Below the pieces are notes generated by a model. That model was given only the letters and a program-made list of their open reading frames with translations. It was not told the DNA's origin and made no database searches. From Streptococcus lactarius (lineage in GTDB: Bacteria > Bacillota > Bacilli > Lactobacillales > Streptococcaceae), in the NCBI RefSeq assembly GCF_016642265.1, contig NZ_MRXX01000001.1, positions 234,688-296,588 of the forward strand: a stretch of 61,901 nt of DNA, in the 5' to 3' direction. Shown piece by piece: positions 19,613 through 28,762 of the stretch. Every line of letters begins with the position of its first letter. Position 1 is the first letter of the stretch. A program made the position numbers and the translations under genes.

Positions 19613-19717
19613 ATGAAAGTAAAATGTAATGTTAGAAAAACTACTGTTAAAGAAAAAATTGAATTTATTTTAGGAATAGTTCTGATTATAGTGATTATTT
19701 GGTTTTTTGTGAGGTGA
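19613..19717 (+). CDS. Small single-helix membrane protein (34 aa)
   Basis: Begins MKVKCNVRKTTVKEK and ends in one hydrophobic helix rich in Ile, Leu and Val, then WFFVR. The stop is 2 nt before the next gene. No clear ribosome site, so confidence is moderate. Confidence 0.5.
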   Translation: MKVKCNVRKTTVKEKIEFILGIVLIIVIIWFFVR

Positions 19718-19719
19718 AG

Positions 19720-19911
19720 ATGTTAGTAGATATCAACGCTATTGAATGGCTGTTAGAAAATGCAACAGCCTATGCTATTAGTAAAAATTGTGGTTTGTCT
19801 ACTCAAGCAATAGATAAATATAAAAATGGTGTTTCTGATATTATGAACATGCGTTTAAAACATGCAATTAAAATGACAGAATACGCTAATCAATTAAAAA
19901 AAGCAAAGTGA
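19720..19911 (+). CDS. Small phage protein with helix-turn-helix-like pattern (63 aa)
   Basis: The ATG at 19720 follows GAGGTGA. The middle, SKNCGLSTQAIDKYKNG, has the spacing of a helix-turn-helix, and the sequence ends in basic residues. It may bind DNA as an autoregulator of its operon. A longer reading from 19699 would overlap the previous gene and is less likely. Confidence 0.75.
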   Translation: MLVDINAIEWLLENATAYAISKNCGLSTQAIDKYKNGVSDIMNMRLKHAIKMTEYANQLKKAK

Positions 19912-19937
19912 TGTTTATTTAATCATCACTTTTTTTG
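19905..19937 (+). terminator. Terminator of the attL-side operon
   Basis: AAAGTGATG pairs with CATCACTTT, followed by seven Ts. Confidence 0.9.
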
Positions 19938-19952
19938 ACGGAAATCAGCGCA

Positions 19953-19983
19953 AATAAAAAAACGGTAGCGTTATGCTACCGCT
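19953..19983 (-). terminator. Terminator of the phage late operon
   Basis: On the minus strand, CGGTAGC pairs with GCTACCG and is followed by a run of seven Ts, 8 nt past the SGNH gene stop. It faces the previous terminator. Confidence 0.88.
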
Positions 19984-19990
19984 GTTGAAT

Positions 19991-22159
19991 TTAAAACAAG
20001 AAATTTTTGATAATTTCATCTGCAATTGCTTTGTGTCCGATGTCGCCTGGGTGGCTTGCAACACCTTGATTAGTGATTGTGTAGTTGGACCCGTCAGGCA
20101 ATCGAAGAACCTTGTTCATTTCAGATTTATAGATTGCATCTTTAGAATATTTGTAGATATCGACAAACGTAATGTCTAAAGGCTCACAAATGCGCTTCAC
20201 ACGGTCTAAAAAGTCTGGTGAGGCGTAATAGATACCTACCCAATAAATGAGCGCACGAGGTGAAACGGCACGTATCCAGCTTACAAGATTTGGAATGTCA
20301 GTTTCAAGGTTTTTGCGTTTTTCGTCTGTGTTAAGATTATCCCCAAATTGCAAGATAACAATATCTGTATCAGCACTCAAGGATTGTTTCATCTTACTAT
20401 CGAATACTTCTTTACGCTTGCTTGGTTCTGACTCCCAGTCTGCACCGTTCCCACGGACTACACTAGCGCTTGGATTTTTAGATAAGATGTAACTCTTAAT
20501 CAAGCTGAAATAGTCTTTATCAGGGGCGCTTGCTGCCATACCCATTCCTTGTAACCAATGATGGCTCAAGATTGAGTTACCAAAAACTGCAACCTTGTTT
20601 GGTACGCTTGATACGGTTGATAGGTTACCACTGTTATCTACGATTAAACGGTATTTAGTACCGTTTGGACTGACTAGCATAGGCGTTTTCTTGAACAACT
20701 CCAAGCTAGATACGATTGGTTCAATCTTATCTACTTTTTGCTTCAAGATTTCAGCCTTTTCTTTTGTGCTTTCGTCCGCAACTTTGTAGTTGAATGGAAT
20801 AGCGTTATCCGTTCCATACATGACCTTACCAGAATACCCAGCGTTGCTCGTAACGTGCTGTGCATCTTGAATTAAGTTACGTTCACCTTTAGCAGCATAG
20901 ACTGTATTATCATGAGATTCAAAGAACAACTGTTCACCGTAGAAGATCTCTCGTTCTTCATTGATAACATCTAGCGTATTATATCCAGCGTTCAACTGCT
21001 TTTGGAACGCTCGAGGGGATACAATCAAATCGTTTTGGTCAATATTCCCAATCGCAAAGTTGTATGTTCCAGTTTGTTTAACGTATACGTTAATCGTATC
21101 AATGAAACCACGGCTTTTCTCCCATTTCTTGATAGGTGACATATAACTGAGGTTGTTAACAGTCGTTTGTTGTGTCACATCAATGCCAGCAATGTCCAAT
21201 CCGAATTGTGTAGTGCTCGTGTCTGGAATGATGAACGGTACTTTAGGAGTAATAGCACTTGTTCCATATTCAAGACCGTCAAGGTTTCGAGCACTTCCAA
21301 GGCCACCTTGAAAGATTTTAGACGGTTTATCAACCGTTTGACGACTGATAAGGATGTATCCGTCAACATTCGGTGTGAAATCTCTTGTGATTATCTCGTC
21401 TTTGGTTGAGAAGGTAAGGATTTTAGATCCTGACTTATCAAAATAGTGCGTGAACACTCCACGGATATTCTTCAATCCGTAAGTGACTCCAGCTTTTAGG
21501 TTAACCGCTGGATAAGTTCCCCATGTTCCAGCATCGTAAGTGCCATTACCGTTACCAGACCATGCTTTACCAACTTTGAAAGTCTTCTCATCAAGTATTT
21601 GTTTCACTACGTCAACGAAGCTCAATTCTTCAGGTTGAATTTCTAGTGAAAGTTTAGGAATTTTCAAAGAGATATAGTCGTTTGGAAGATTGGCAAAGTC
21701 CACGTTTGCGTTTTGCAACTCTCTTAATGAAGCGTTGAATAACTTTGCATTTTCGTTTGGCTTCGATGTGATGTAAAGGATGGAATCCTCACTAGCTACA
21801 TACTCGGTAGTAACCAATGAATCTGATTGAGAAAATTTATTCAATAAACGTGTTCCATCTTTTGAAACAACGTAACTGAATACACCACGGATATTCAATA
21901 AATAGAACTTGTTGCCTTTATTAGCAAAAATCGGCTTATATCTGAACCAGTCATTTGAGTTGAAAATACCCATATTTTTGTTCCATAGCCAAACTGAATT
22001 ATTAATCTTATTCTCATCTTTTAATAGCTGTTCAACTTTCTCAAATACGCTATTATCCACTTTTTGTGAAACTTCATCCTTGGTCGCAAAGCGCATTTTG
22101 ATATCCTTGATGTCTTTACCGATTTCCGTAGCTAGATTTTCAAGGTTTTTCATACTCAT
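19991..22159 (-). CDS. Phage tail-tip SGNH hydrolase / receptor-binding protein
   Basis: 722 aa. The first 50 residues are coiled coil (KDIKDIKMRFATKDEV). Two related modules follow, about residues 55-165 and 195-290, each with a NIRGVF core. Residues 522-722 form an SGNH/GDSL esterase domain: VFGNSIL with Ser529, QFGDN, and ASHPGDIGH with His703. The usual Asp three residues before that His is Val here. It likely trims or binds a decorated cell-wall polysaccharide. It is the last gene of the late operon, after the endolysin, which is an unusual place. Confidence 0.78.
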   Translation of the reverse strand: MSMKNLENLATEIGKDIKDIKMRFATKDEVSQKVDNSVFEKVEQLLKDENKINNSVWLWNKNMGIFNSNDWFRYKPIFANKGNKFYLLNIRGVFSYVVSKDGTRLLNKFSQSDSLVTTEYVASEDSILYITSKPNENAKLFNASLRELQNANVDFANLPNDYISLKIPKLSLEIQPEELSFVDVVKQILDEKTFKVGKAWSGNGNGTYDAGTWGTYPAVNLKAGVTYGLKNIRGVFTHYFDKSGSKILTFSTKDEIITRDFTPNVDGYILISRQTVDKPSKIFQGGLGSARNLDGLEYGTSAITPKVPFIIPDTSTTQFGLDIAGIDVTQQTTVNNLSYMSPIKKWEKSRGFIDTINVYVKQTGTYNFAIGNIDQNDLIVSPRAFQKQLNAGYNTLDVINEEREIFYGEQLFFESHDNTVYAAKGERNLIQDAQHVTSNAGYSGKVMYGTDNAIPFNYKVADESTKEKAEILKQKVDKIEPIVSSLELFKKTPMLVSPNGTKYRLIVDNSGNLSTVSSVPNKVAVFGNSILSHHWLQGMGMAASAPDKDYFSLIKSYILSKNPSASVVRGNGADWESEPSKRKEVFDSKMKQSLSADTDIVILQFGDNLNTDEKRKNLETDIPNLVSWIRAVSPRALIYWVGIYYASPDFLDRVKRICEPLDITFVDIYKYSKDAIYKSEMNKVLRLPDGSNYTITNQGVASHPGDIGHKAIADEIIKNFLF

Positions 22160-22163
22160 TCAA

Positions 22164-22508
22164 TCACGCTTTCGCAGTATTGTATGCAGAAACAAGGTCA
22201 TTGTTTTCAAGATCAGTGAATTTCTGACCAAATTCGGTTAGCTTTGCAACGATAGCTTGGTCTGCTGATCCACCACCATTTGCGATGCGGTCAGCGATCT
22301 CTTTGAGTGTGTCCAATTCTTCTGGAACACCTTCGCCTAAAATAGCAGTTTTAACACCAGCAATTGCAGTGTCTAACTGTTGTTGCGTGATGCCACCTTG
22401 TCCAAGCTCAGACCTGTCGGCTTTGTTTGCAAGGGTTGTTTTAATTTCCTTGACATCAGCTCCGACCGCTTGTGCGAATTGTGTTAGTTTTTCAGTGTTT
22501 AATGACAT
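22164..22508 (-). CDS. Phage tail-fibre / baseplate accessory protein
   Basis: 114 aa. The sequence AILGEGVPEELDTLKEIADRI is a motif common in tail fibres. An amphipathic start (LNTEKLTQFAQAVGADVKEI) resembles the start of the downstream SGNH protein, which suggests that both attach to the same partner. It ends 4 nt before the SGNH start. Confidence 0.65.
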   Translation of the reverse strand: MSLNTEKLTQFAQAVGADVKEIKTTLANKADRSELGQGGITQQQLDTAIAGVKTAILGEGVPEELDTLKEIADRIANGGGSADQAIVAKLTEFGQKFTDLENNDLVSAYNTAKA

Positions 22509-22522
22509 ATTTAGTATCCTTC

Positions 22523-22987
22523 CTAAATTTTAGCTAGATTGTATAGTGTAGTAAGGTCTGGCAATTCGTCAACGACTCCAGCTCCTTGATGGTCATTGAT
22601 GTATTTAGCAACTTCATCCCGAACATTATTTTTTACTAATTCAAGTTCTGACTCACTTGTGAATTTTTCAGCTGACTGGGTGACTTCTAATCTTGCAGAG
22701 CGATCACTTGGGAAAACATATCCGTCACATTCTGCCTCAACTATGTAAGAACCAACGGTGAGAACTTTGTTGATCTTAAAAGTAACTTTTGAATTTTCAA
22801 CTGTACCTTCAAAAGTTGCTTTTCCATTTTGATTGAAAATCCTAATTGTTGCATTCTTACCGTTTAAGTCACTGATAGGATTCATCTGCTCATCCAATAA
22901 CCAATATCCAAAAGTGGAGGCAGAGTCTCCTTGTTTGACTACTACTCCACCTTCAAACTGTTTTAGGTTTGTTGAGTTAATTTGCAT
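22523..22987 (-). CDS. BppU-like baseplate upper protein
   Basis: 154 aa. The N-terminal 100 residues form a beta-rich domain (GDSASTFGYWLLDEQ, TVGSYIVEAECDGY, FPSDRSARLEV) like the N-domain of lactococcal phage BppU, which plugs receptor-binding trimers onto the baseplate. A short helical tail (SELELVKNNVRDEV) follows. First of three genes downstream of the endolysin. Confidence 0.72.
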   Translation of the reverse strand: MQINSTNLKQFEGGVVVKQGDSASTFGYWLLDEQMNPISDLNGKNATIRIFNQNGKATFEGTVENSKVTFKINKVLTVGSYIVEAECDGYVFPSDRSARLEVTQSAEKFTSESELELVKNNVRDEVAKYINDHQGAGVVDELPDLTTLYNLAKI

Positions 22988-22998
22988 AATTCGCCACC

Positions 22999-23844
22999 TT
23001 AACGATAATAATTAACTAGATCATCCTTGTCCCAACATGATAGCCAGACTGGGCCAAATTGGCCAAATTCAAGCAATCGCCAGTAATAGCCACCGTAATA
23101 TCCGCCTTTGCCTGTGTCTGAGATATTGACTTCATCGAGTTCAAAGCTAAAGTACATTCCAGCTTTGAAGTCTTGATCTGCACCATCTGGCAAGTTGTTT
23201 CCATTTTCATCTACCCAGTTTACCATGGAAACAGGTATCCCGTTTTCTGTCCAATCAAAGCCGACTGGTGCGAGATAGTCACATTTGATTTGCCAGATAC
23301 CGTTGATATACTTGACTTCATTTGCTTCGTAATAAGCCTTTTCTTGAGGCTGTACGGCTGTGTTTGCTTGATTGTTTGTTTGAGGTGCTGTGTCAGCATA
23401 TCGCCACACCTCAATATAAGCTGGCTTATTCCAGCTATAATAATCATCCCAAGGATAAGTATTAATAGCTTGTCCTGCTGCACCTTGCGTTGAGTAGTCG
23501 CACGAAATAAAGTACGTACCGTCAATCATCGCTCCGACATGACCACCAGCTCCACCAGATGAGGCCATATCAGCACCCCATGACATAAGGATAATATCGC
23601 CTGTTTCAGCGGTCCAGTCTTGATTACGACTTACACGATAGAAACCATTGTTTGCGAGTTGTTGTCCAAGCGTGACAGTCGATGGTAAGCCTTGGATTGG
23701 AATACCTGCTTCCTTCAACACTTGCGACATGATACCAGAACAGTCCCCAGTTCCATCTGAACCGTTACGACTTCCGAGCATTGAATAGGTAATCAGCCCT
23801 CTACGACTAATAAAGCCATTTACGATAGATTGTTGTACACTCAT
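22999..23844 (-). CDS. Endolysin, cysteine peptidase/amidase with wall-binding tail
   Basis: 281 aa, no signal peptide, so it needs the holin for export. The catalytic domain is of the phage peptidoglycan amidase (CHAP/NlpC-like) group: Cys35 in GTGDCSGIM and His102 in GGHVGAMI. A Gln/Asn/Thr linker is near residues 152-165. The C-terminal 100 residues, rich in Trp, Tyr and Gly, are a probable cell-wall binding domain. The start follows AAAGGAG. It lies 66 nt after the holin gene. Confidence 0.88.
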   Translation of the reverse strand: MSVQQSIVNGFISRRGLITYSMLGSRNGSDGTGDCSGIMSQVLKEAGIPIQGLPSTVTLGQQLANNGFYRVSRNQDWTAETGDIILMSWGADMASSGGAGGHVGAMIDGTYFISCDYSTQGAAGQAINTYPWDDYYSWNKPAYIEVWRYADTAPQTNNQANTAVQPQEKAYYEANEVKYINGIWQIKCDYLAPVGFDWTENGIPVSMVNWVDENGNNLPDGADQDFKAGMYFSFELDEVNISDTGKGGYYGGYYWRLLEFGQFGPVWLSCWDKDDLVNYYR

Positions 23845-23910
23845 AATTTTTTCTCCTTTCTAAAATCAAAGGCAAACACCCAAAAATAAATGGTTGCCAG
23901 TAAAAATATA

Positions 23911-24174
23911 TTAATCTTGGCTAGGTTCTTCATAACCAAGTGCTCGAGTTGAATCACTCAATCCTGTCGTTGTTGGATCATTCACCACTCCAACCAAAAC
24001 GAGGAAGGCAAACAACACATTGACAAATACTAGGATCTTATCAATGGTTTGCCCAAATTCCAATTTGATGCCGAAAATATCGGCAAATGCTTGAAATAGC
24101 AATGCTAAGGCTGGCACAATTGCAAGCCAAAAGTTTTTGTTTTTGATACGTACTGACCAGTTAATTTTGTTCAT
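23911..24174 (-). CDS. Holin, phi-LC3 family
   Basis: 87 aa with two hydrophobic segments (residues 15-33 and 47-65) and the family ends INWSVRIKNKNFW and VNDPTTTGLSDSTRAL. It forms membrane lesions that release the endolysin. Confidence 0.9.
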   Translation of the reverse strand: MNKINWSVRIKNKNFWLAIVPALALLFQAFADIFGIKLEFGQTIDKILVFVNVLFAFLVLVGVVNDPTTTGLSDSTRALGYEEPSQD

Positions 24175-24195
24175 AATATTACCTCTTTTTTTATT

Positions 24196-24480
24196 TTAAT
24201 TATTTTTACTTTGAATGAGAGCCTTCAACTCTTTCATATCCTCGCTCAAAGCCTTGACTTGTTCTGCGAGAATGAGTAGAGACTTATTCTGTTCATCGTG
24301 ATTATCTAGCCGTCTGACAGCCGTCAAACGGAAATCACGCATATTCTCAATATCTTTTTCCATTACAACCATGCGCTTTTCCTGCGCAATAATTGTACCT
24401 TTAAAATTGCCGTAAATTCCCAACAGAACGCCAATAAATCCTACAATCATTGAGATGTCCTCTGGTGTGAAATGTACCAT
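24196..24480 (-). CDS. XhlA-like membrane-anchored lysis accessory protein
   Basis: 94 aa with one membrane helix near the N-terminus (MIVGFIGVLLGIYG) and a long coiled coil behind it, rich in Lys and Glu. This is the layout of XhlA-type or second holin proteins, and it lies directly upstream of the holin. Not a firm family call. Confidence 0.65.
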   Translation of the reverse strand: MVHFTPEDISMIVGFIGVLLGIYGNFKGTIIAQEKRMVVMEKDIENMRDFRLTAVRRLDNHDEQNKSLLILAEQVKALSEDMKELKALIQSKNN

Positions 24481-24499
24481 AAATCACGCTCCAATCTGT

Positions 24500-25168
24500 T
24501 TATACAGCAGGTTTTTCTGCTGTTTCTGTTGCTGGTTTTGCTGTCGAAGCACTTGGTTTTTCTTCTTTAGGCTTCGTCCATTTCCAGATACCAATCTTAC
24601 CGTTTTGGTAAAGGCTGTTCAATTGGTCCAAGGTTTCGCCCTGATAGGTGAATGGATTATTCACTTGGATCATGACACGCTTGCCTTCTCCAAAAGCTTC
24701 TGTATGGCTTTGATCTTCAAGAGTGAAGATTTCTTGCGGTTGGTAAGTCTTCCCGACTTGTCCAAGATCTACTAACTCAAGTCCACGCTTAAAGATTGTA
24801 GGATCCATTGGATTATCAACATCCGTTACACGGGCCAAAATGTTCCAATCAGCAACATCCTTGATCTTCTGGATTTGGTTTGCTTTCACTTCATTATCCT
24901 TCGTGAGAGCCTGAATCTTAGCAATTGCATCATTGTTAGCTTCGACAGACTTGTCAAGCTCTTTCTTAATGGCTACAATTGCTCCCGATGTATCAAGTTC
25001 CATGCGAACGATATTGAGAACAGCTTCAACTAGCACAGAGTCTTCATCTGTCGTACGATTCTTTGGAAGAAATTCCTCAAAAACACGATAGGGGAAGTCC
25101 TGCTTGATGGCTACTTTTGTGGTATCAGCTACTGCATCGTATGCTTTAAACTGTACTTTGTAATCCAT
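24500..25168 (-). CDS. Phage protein, DUF1366 type
   Basis: 222 aa, matching the DUF1366 pattern of streptococcal phages: YKVQFKAYDAVADTTKVAI at the start, a helical middle, and a tail rich in Pro, Ala and Thr. It lies between Tal and the lysis genes. Role unknown, possibly a tail-tip accessory. Confidence 0.7.
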   Translation of the reverse strand: MDYKVQFKAYDAVADTTKVAIKQDFPYRVFEEFLPKNRTTDEDSVLVEAVLNIVRMELDTSGAIVAIKKELDKSVEANNDAIAKIQALTKDNEVKANQIQKIKDVADWNILARVTDVDNPMDPTIFKRGLELVDLGQVGKTYQPQEIFTLEDQSHTEAFGEGKRVMIQVNNPFTYQGETLDQLNSLYQNGKIGIWKWTKPKEEKPSASTAKPATETAEKPAV

Positions 25169-25389
25169 TATTTATTCACCTCCTTTTTATTTTTGACTTC
25201 TTCAAAAAGGTCCTTCAAATCTTTATCAGATTCTAAGACTGAGCGATAGCTTTCAACTTCGTTTACAAGTTGTGCTACATGTTCCTGTGATTCGGTCAAT
25301 CGTGCTTTAAACTCAGCTTCATTGATTGACTTACTAGCCAATTGATTAGCTAAGTCTGTGATGATAGCTACATAAGTTTGTTCGTTCAT
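25168..25389 (-). CDS. Small coiled-coil phage protein
   Basis: 73 aa, helical and acidic (EAEFKARLTESQEHVAQLVNEV). The stop overlaps the start of the DUF1366 gene. No known function; usual companion in this phage group. Confidence 0.65.
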   Translation of the reverse strand: MNEQTYVAIITDLANQLASKSINEAEFKARLTESQEHVAQLVNEVESYRSVLESDKDLKDLFEEVKNKKEVNK

Positions 25390-25402
25390 TTATTTACCTC
25401 TA

Positions 25403-28400
25403 TTAGTTAATATTGTCACGGCCGTAAGCAAATGCATCAATCATTGCTTTAACTTTATTAGTCATAGCTGTGGTCATTGATATTTGTCCAATTGCGTGCG
25501 CCCACAATCTCCATAAAGCAGCCACGCTTTCATCTAAACGGATAAATTCAGCTGGGTTGTCTGTATCTGATTTTGTTTTTTTAGGAATAACAAAATGCCT
25601 ACACCAAATTTCGGAGTTTTTGTTCCAGATACCAGGTGTTAAAGTTTGAGATACCACCCCAAAGTTCCAGCCATCATCAGATGAAGCGTGACGCATGTTA
25701 TTATAATCCCCATATTGGAAAATCTTATCAACTCCATTATTAGAATTGTTATCGACTACTATTCCCGAAAACGATACAGAGTTCCAATTTTTTGAGCCAT
25801 TCCGATTGCTGCCAATAATTGTCCTTGAATGTTTCTGATTCTGTTCGATGCTAGACTCGTATCTTATGAACTGTGTCGGGTATCCTGCATCTTCTCGCAC
25901 AATAGACGCTGTATCACTTGACATAGTTAATTTATTTTTAGCCAAATCAAAGATGAGAGATCCATTTGATGACTGGATGCATTCGCCCGTAAAACGATTT
26001 GCAGCAATATCAATCGAAGAAAGTTGTGTGATAAATGCCTTCTGCGATGTCAATTCTCTTATAAAAGCTTGATTTGACACCAGCTTATTGATCATAGCCG
26101 AATCTACCAACACTTTATCAGCTGTAACTGAGTTTGAAGCTAAGATAGGTGTAGTAACTGATCCAGCCTTCATGTGTCCTGTCTCAACACTCTCACTTGC
26201 GATATGACGGCCTAAAATAGATCCATCAACTACCATGTCACCTTTAACTTTGATCAGTTTGGCGATCAAAGCAATGGCCTCTGGCTCTTGTACAAGCAAG
26301 GAGCTGATTGTTCTTCCACTGATTTCCTTACCAACACCAAAACTGATCTGACCAGGGGTGATCTGGATATCCGTTTTTCTCAACATATCGCCCATTTGAT
26401 TTGTGATTGTTGTAAACTGTCCGTCTACTGTCTGCTTGTATTCGGCAATCTTAGAAGCTATAACTTGATCATTGTTTTGTTTTAAATCTTCAAATTTTCT
26501 TGTGATTCCAGCTACATCTTCCGTATATTGATACTTGGCAACATACCATTGTTCTAGAATCTGCCTTGTTCCTTTCAGGGCATCTACAGCAGCTTTTTCA
26601 GAGTAGGTCAGCATGCGCTGTTCAAGTTCACCGCTTGGACCAGTTTTTGTCTCTAATTTTGTTAATTGAGTGGAAAGGCCTTGAACTGTCTTTTCAAAAG
26701 TGGCTTGTGCTTGTTCTACTAGATAATTTTGATCTTCTGGCGCAGGCTGCCATTTACGGTCATTTGTACCTTCGTAGAAGTCAAGCTCTGTCATAAATAG
26801 TCCTGACCATTTGTTAGGGTTATTTCTGTCGTATTCAAATTGAAGATAACCATCATCAAAATTTCCAACATTAAATTGGAATGATTTTTTGATTGCTTTT
26901 GAATTGTTAAAAACAGGCCCATCTGTCAATTGTGGATTCCCGTCAAATACCAATTGTTTCTCTTCAAAATCTGCTGTTGAGCCTTTTTTGCGCTTGCAGA
27001 AATAGATTCGGAAATATTTAGAGTTATTATCAAATCCAAGGATATTCAACACGTAGTCAACGTTTTGCTTTACAATAAAGCGTGGGCTTTTAACGACTGC
27101 ACCAGGTCTCAATTCAAACATTCGTTTTTGACCATTGAAGTAGAATTGATGGAATGTGAATGCTAATCTGTTATTTGCTTCTGTCCAATATTTCAGGCCT
27201 TCATCTGCCCTTGAGTTTCTGAGCATGTTTGGGCCACCGCCAACGCCAATTGAAGTGAACTCTTCTTTGACACCAGCCACTGTCTGTTCGACATAAGAGT
27301 GATCTGCCTTGCCATTTGTAACATTAGTAAGGTCAGAAATGGCTTTCTCAGTCGTTTGCTCAAAGCGTGATTGAGCGCCTTGGACACCGACAAATTGGCT
27401 TTGTGTTTGAGCTTTGAAGTCATTGATTATTTTCTTAATATCTGCATCACTGGTCTTTAATTGGTCAGTAGTAGACTTTAGCCCTTCCATTTTGACAGCG
27501 ATGTCGCCATATTTTGCATTGAATTCTTCTTTGATCTCATTTTTATTGATCGTGTTAGCATCTGCTATTTTTTGATCAATTGAGTTTGAAATTTCCTGCT
27601 TAACGACTTCTGCTTGAGCTTTTGCTTGCTCAATTCCATCGGTAATCTTTTGTTTCAGATCATTTGACTGCTTATCATATTCAGCATTTGCATTGTCTAC
27701 AAGCTTCTGAACTTTTGCTTCGTATTCCGCATCATAAGATTTCATTTTCTTATCAACAGAATCATTCACTATTCCAGAAATAGATTCAGCTAGAGACCTG
27801 GATACTTCACCAAAACCAATGCTGACAAGCTTCTTGCTCATTGGATTGAACTTATATTTTGTGATTTTCTTGCGAATATCAACATTATATCGTTCATGGA
27901 AGATGCTCACTATATCAAACATGTGTACTGGTTGATCTGCCTGGCCTACAACATCAATTTCAAGGCTTTCTTCAATCATGTCGCATAGTGTCTCGTGAAA
28001 ATAGCGTTTTCCATATTCTTCAAGTGTTTTCTGATCAACGACATCCTGATCCTGTACTTCCATATCTGCTTCGTAGATATGCTTGTATTTATTAATCAGC
28101 GGACTATCAACGGTCACGGTTAGGATCTGATCCTTCTTCCCTTCCTCGTGAGCTTCAATAACCTTTTTAAAATGGATCCGTGTCCTCAACTCCTTGGTGG
28201 ACTTCGACTCTTGAAACGACTTCATGTTCTTTTTATAGGCAAACAATGATTCGTTTTCGATCCCACCATGTTCAAGCAATCGGACACTGTATTTATCACG
28301 AACAAGATCTCCACCCCATTGTCCAACGATGGAATGCTTGTCTTTTGCTAATGCTTCCATCGCTGAGATATCTTTTAGATTGAGAGTATGCTTTGACGTT

Positions 28401-28762
28401 ACGTCAGAGAAAAATGTAAATGGTGTTTCTCTTTTGAAAGCTGAAACAAGTGCATTCATCACAGTGGCACCATTCACCCGATCAACATTGATTGTATTGA
28501 TTGAAAAACTATTTAAAAGTGTGGCAATTTGATTTGCGTAGACAGTAATATAACCATGTTGTTTTTCCACTTCAAAAATTGTAAAGTACTGCTCTCCATG
28601 CAGATCGTCTGCAACTAGATCAGTTTCAGGCGTGAGTAGCTCCCATTTTGAATCAGACGTAGGGAATTTGAAAGTAAGTTGATAAGTACTATTGGCTTCT
28701 TGAATGATTTCTGCACTAAAAGCCTCGTTAAGAGGGAAATTCCCCTCTTGCAGATAGATCAT
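25403..28762 (-). CDS. Tail-associated lysin/tip protein (Tal), minor structural protein
   Basis: 1119 aa. The first 350 residues match the phage minor structural N-terminal (gp27-like) fold, with YITVYANQIATLL. Coiled coils follow at about 330-500. Then come a jelly-roll-like carbohydrate-binding stretch near 500-650 and a gp58-like C-terminal part with ITPGQISFGVG and repeats of the ADKV/INKL type. It forms the tail tip below Dit. The ATG overlaps the Dit stop by 4 nt. Confidence 0.85.
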   Translation of the reverse strand: MIYLQEGNFPLNEAFSAEIIQEANSTYQLTFKFPTSDSKWELLTPETDLVADDLHGEQYFTIFEVEKQHGYITVYANQIATLLNSFSINTINVDRVNGATVMNALVSAFKRETPFTFFSDVTSKHTLNLKDISAMEALAKDKHSIVGQWGGDLVRDKYSVRLLEHGGIENESLFAYKKNMKSFQESKSTKELRTRIHFKKVIEAHEEGKKDQILTVTVDSPLINKYKHIYEADMEVQDQDVVDQKTLEEYGKRYFHETLCDMIEESLEIDVVGQADQPVHMFDIVSIFHERYNVDIRKKITKYKFNPMSKKLVSIGFGEVSRSLAESISGIVNDSVDKKMKSYDAEYEAKVQKLVDNANAEYDKQSNDLKQKITDGIEQAKAQAEVVKQEISNSIDQKIADANTINKNEIKEEFNAKYGDIAVKMEGLKSTTDQLKTSDADIKKIINDFKAQTQSQFVGVQGAQSRFEQTTEKAISDLTNVTNGKADHSYVEQTVAGVKEEFTSIGVGGGPNMLRNSRADEGLKYWTEANNRLAFTFHQFYFNGQKRMFELRPGAVVKSPRFIVKQNVDYVLNILGFDNNSKYFRIYFCKRKKGSTADFEEKQLVFDGNPQLTDGPVFNNSKAIKKSFQFNVGNFDDGYLQFEYDRNNPNKWSGLFMTELDFYEGTNDRKWQPAPEDQNYLVEQAQATFEKTVQGLSTQLTKLETKTGPSGELEQRMLTYSEKAAVDALKGTRQILEQWYVAKYQYTEDVAGITRKFEDLKQNNDQVIASKIAEYKQTVDGQFTTITNQMGDMLRKTDIQITPGQISFGVGKEISGRTISSLLVQEPEAIALIAKLIKVKGDMVVDGSILGRHIASESVETGHMKAGSVTTPILASNSVTADKVLVDSAMINKLVSNQAFIRELTSQKAFITQLSSIDIAANRFTGECIQSSNGSLIFDLAKNKLTMSSDTASIVREDAGYPTQFIRYESSIEQNQKHSRTIIGSNRNGSKNWNSVSFSGIVVDNNSNNGVDKIFQYGDYNNMRHASSDDGWNFGVVSQTLTPGIWNKNSEIWCRHFVIPKKTKSDTDNPAEFIRLDESVAALWRLWAHAIGQISMTTAMTNKVKAMIDAFAYGRDNIN

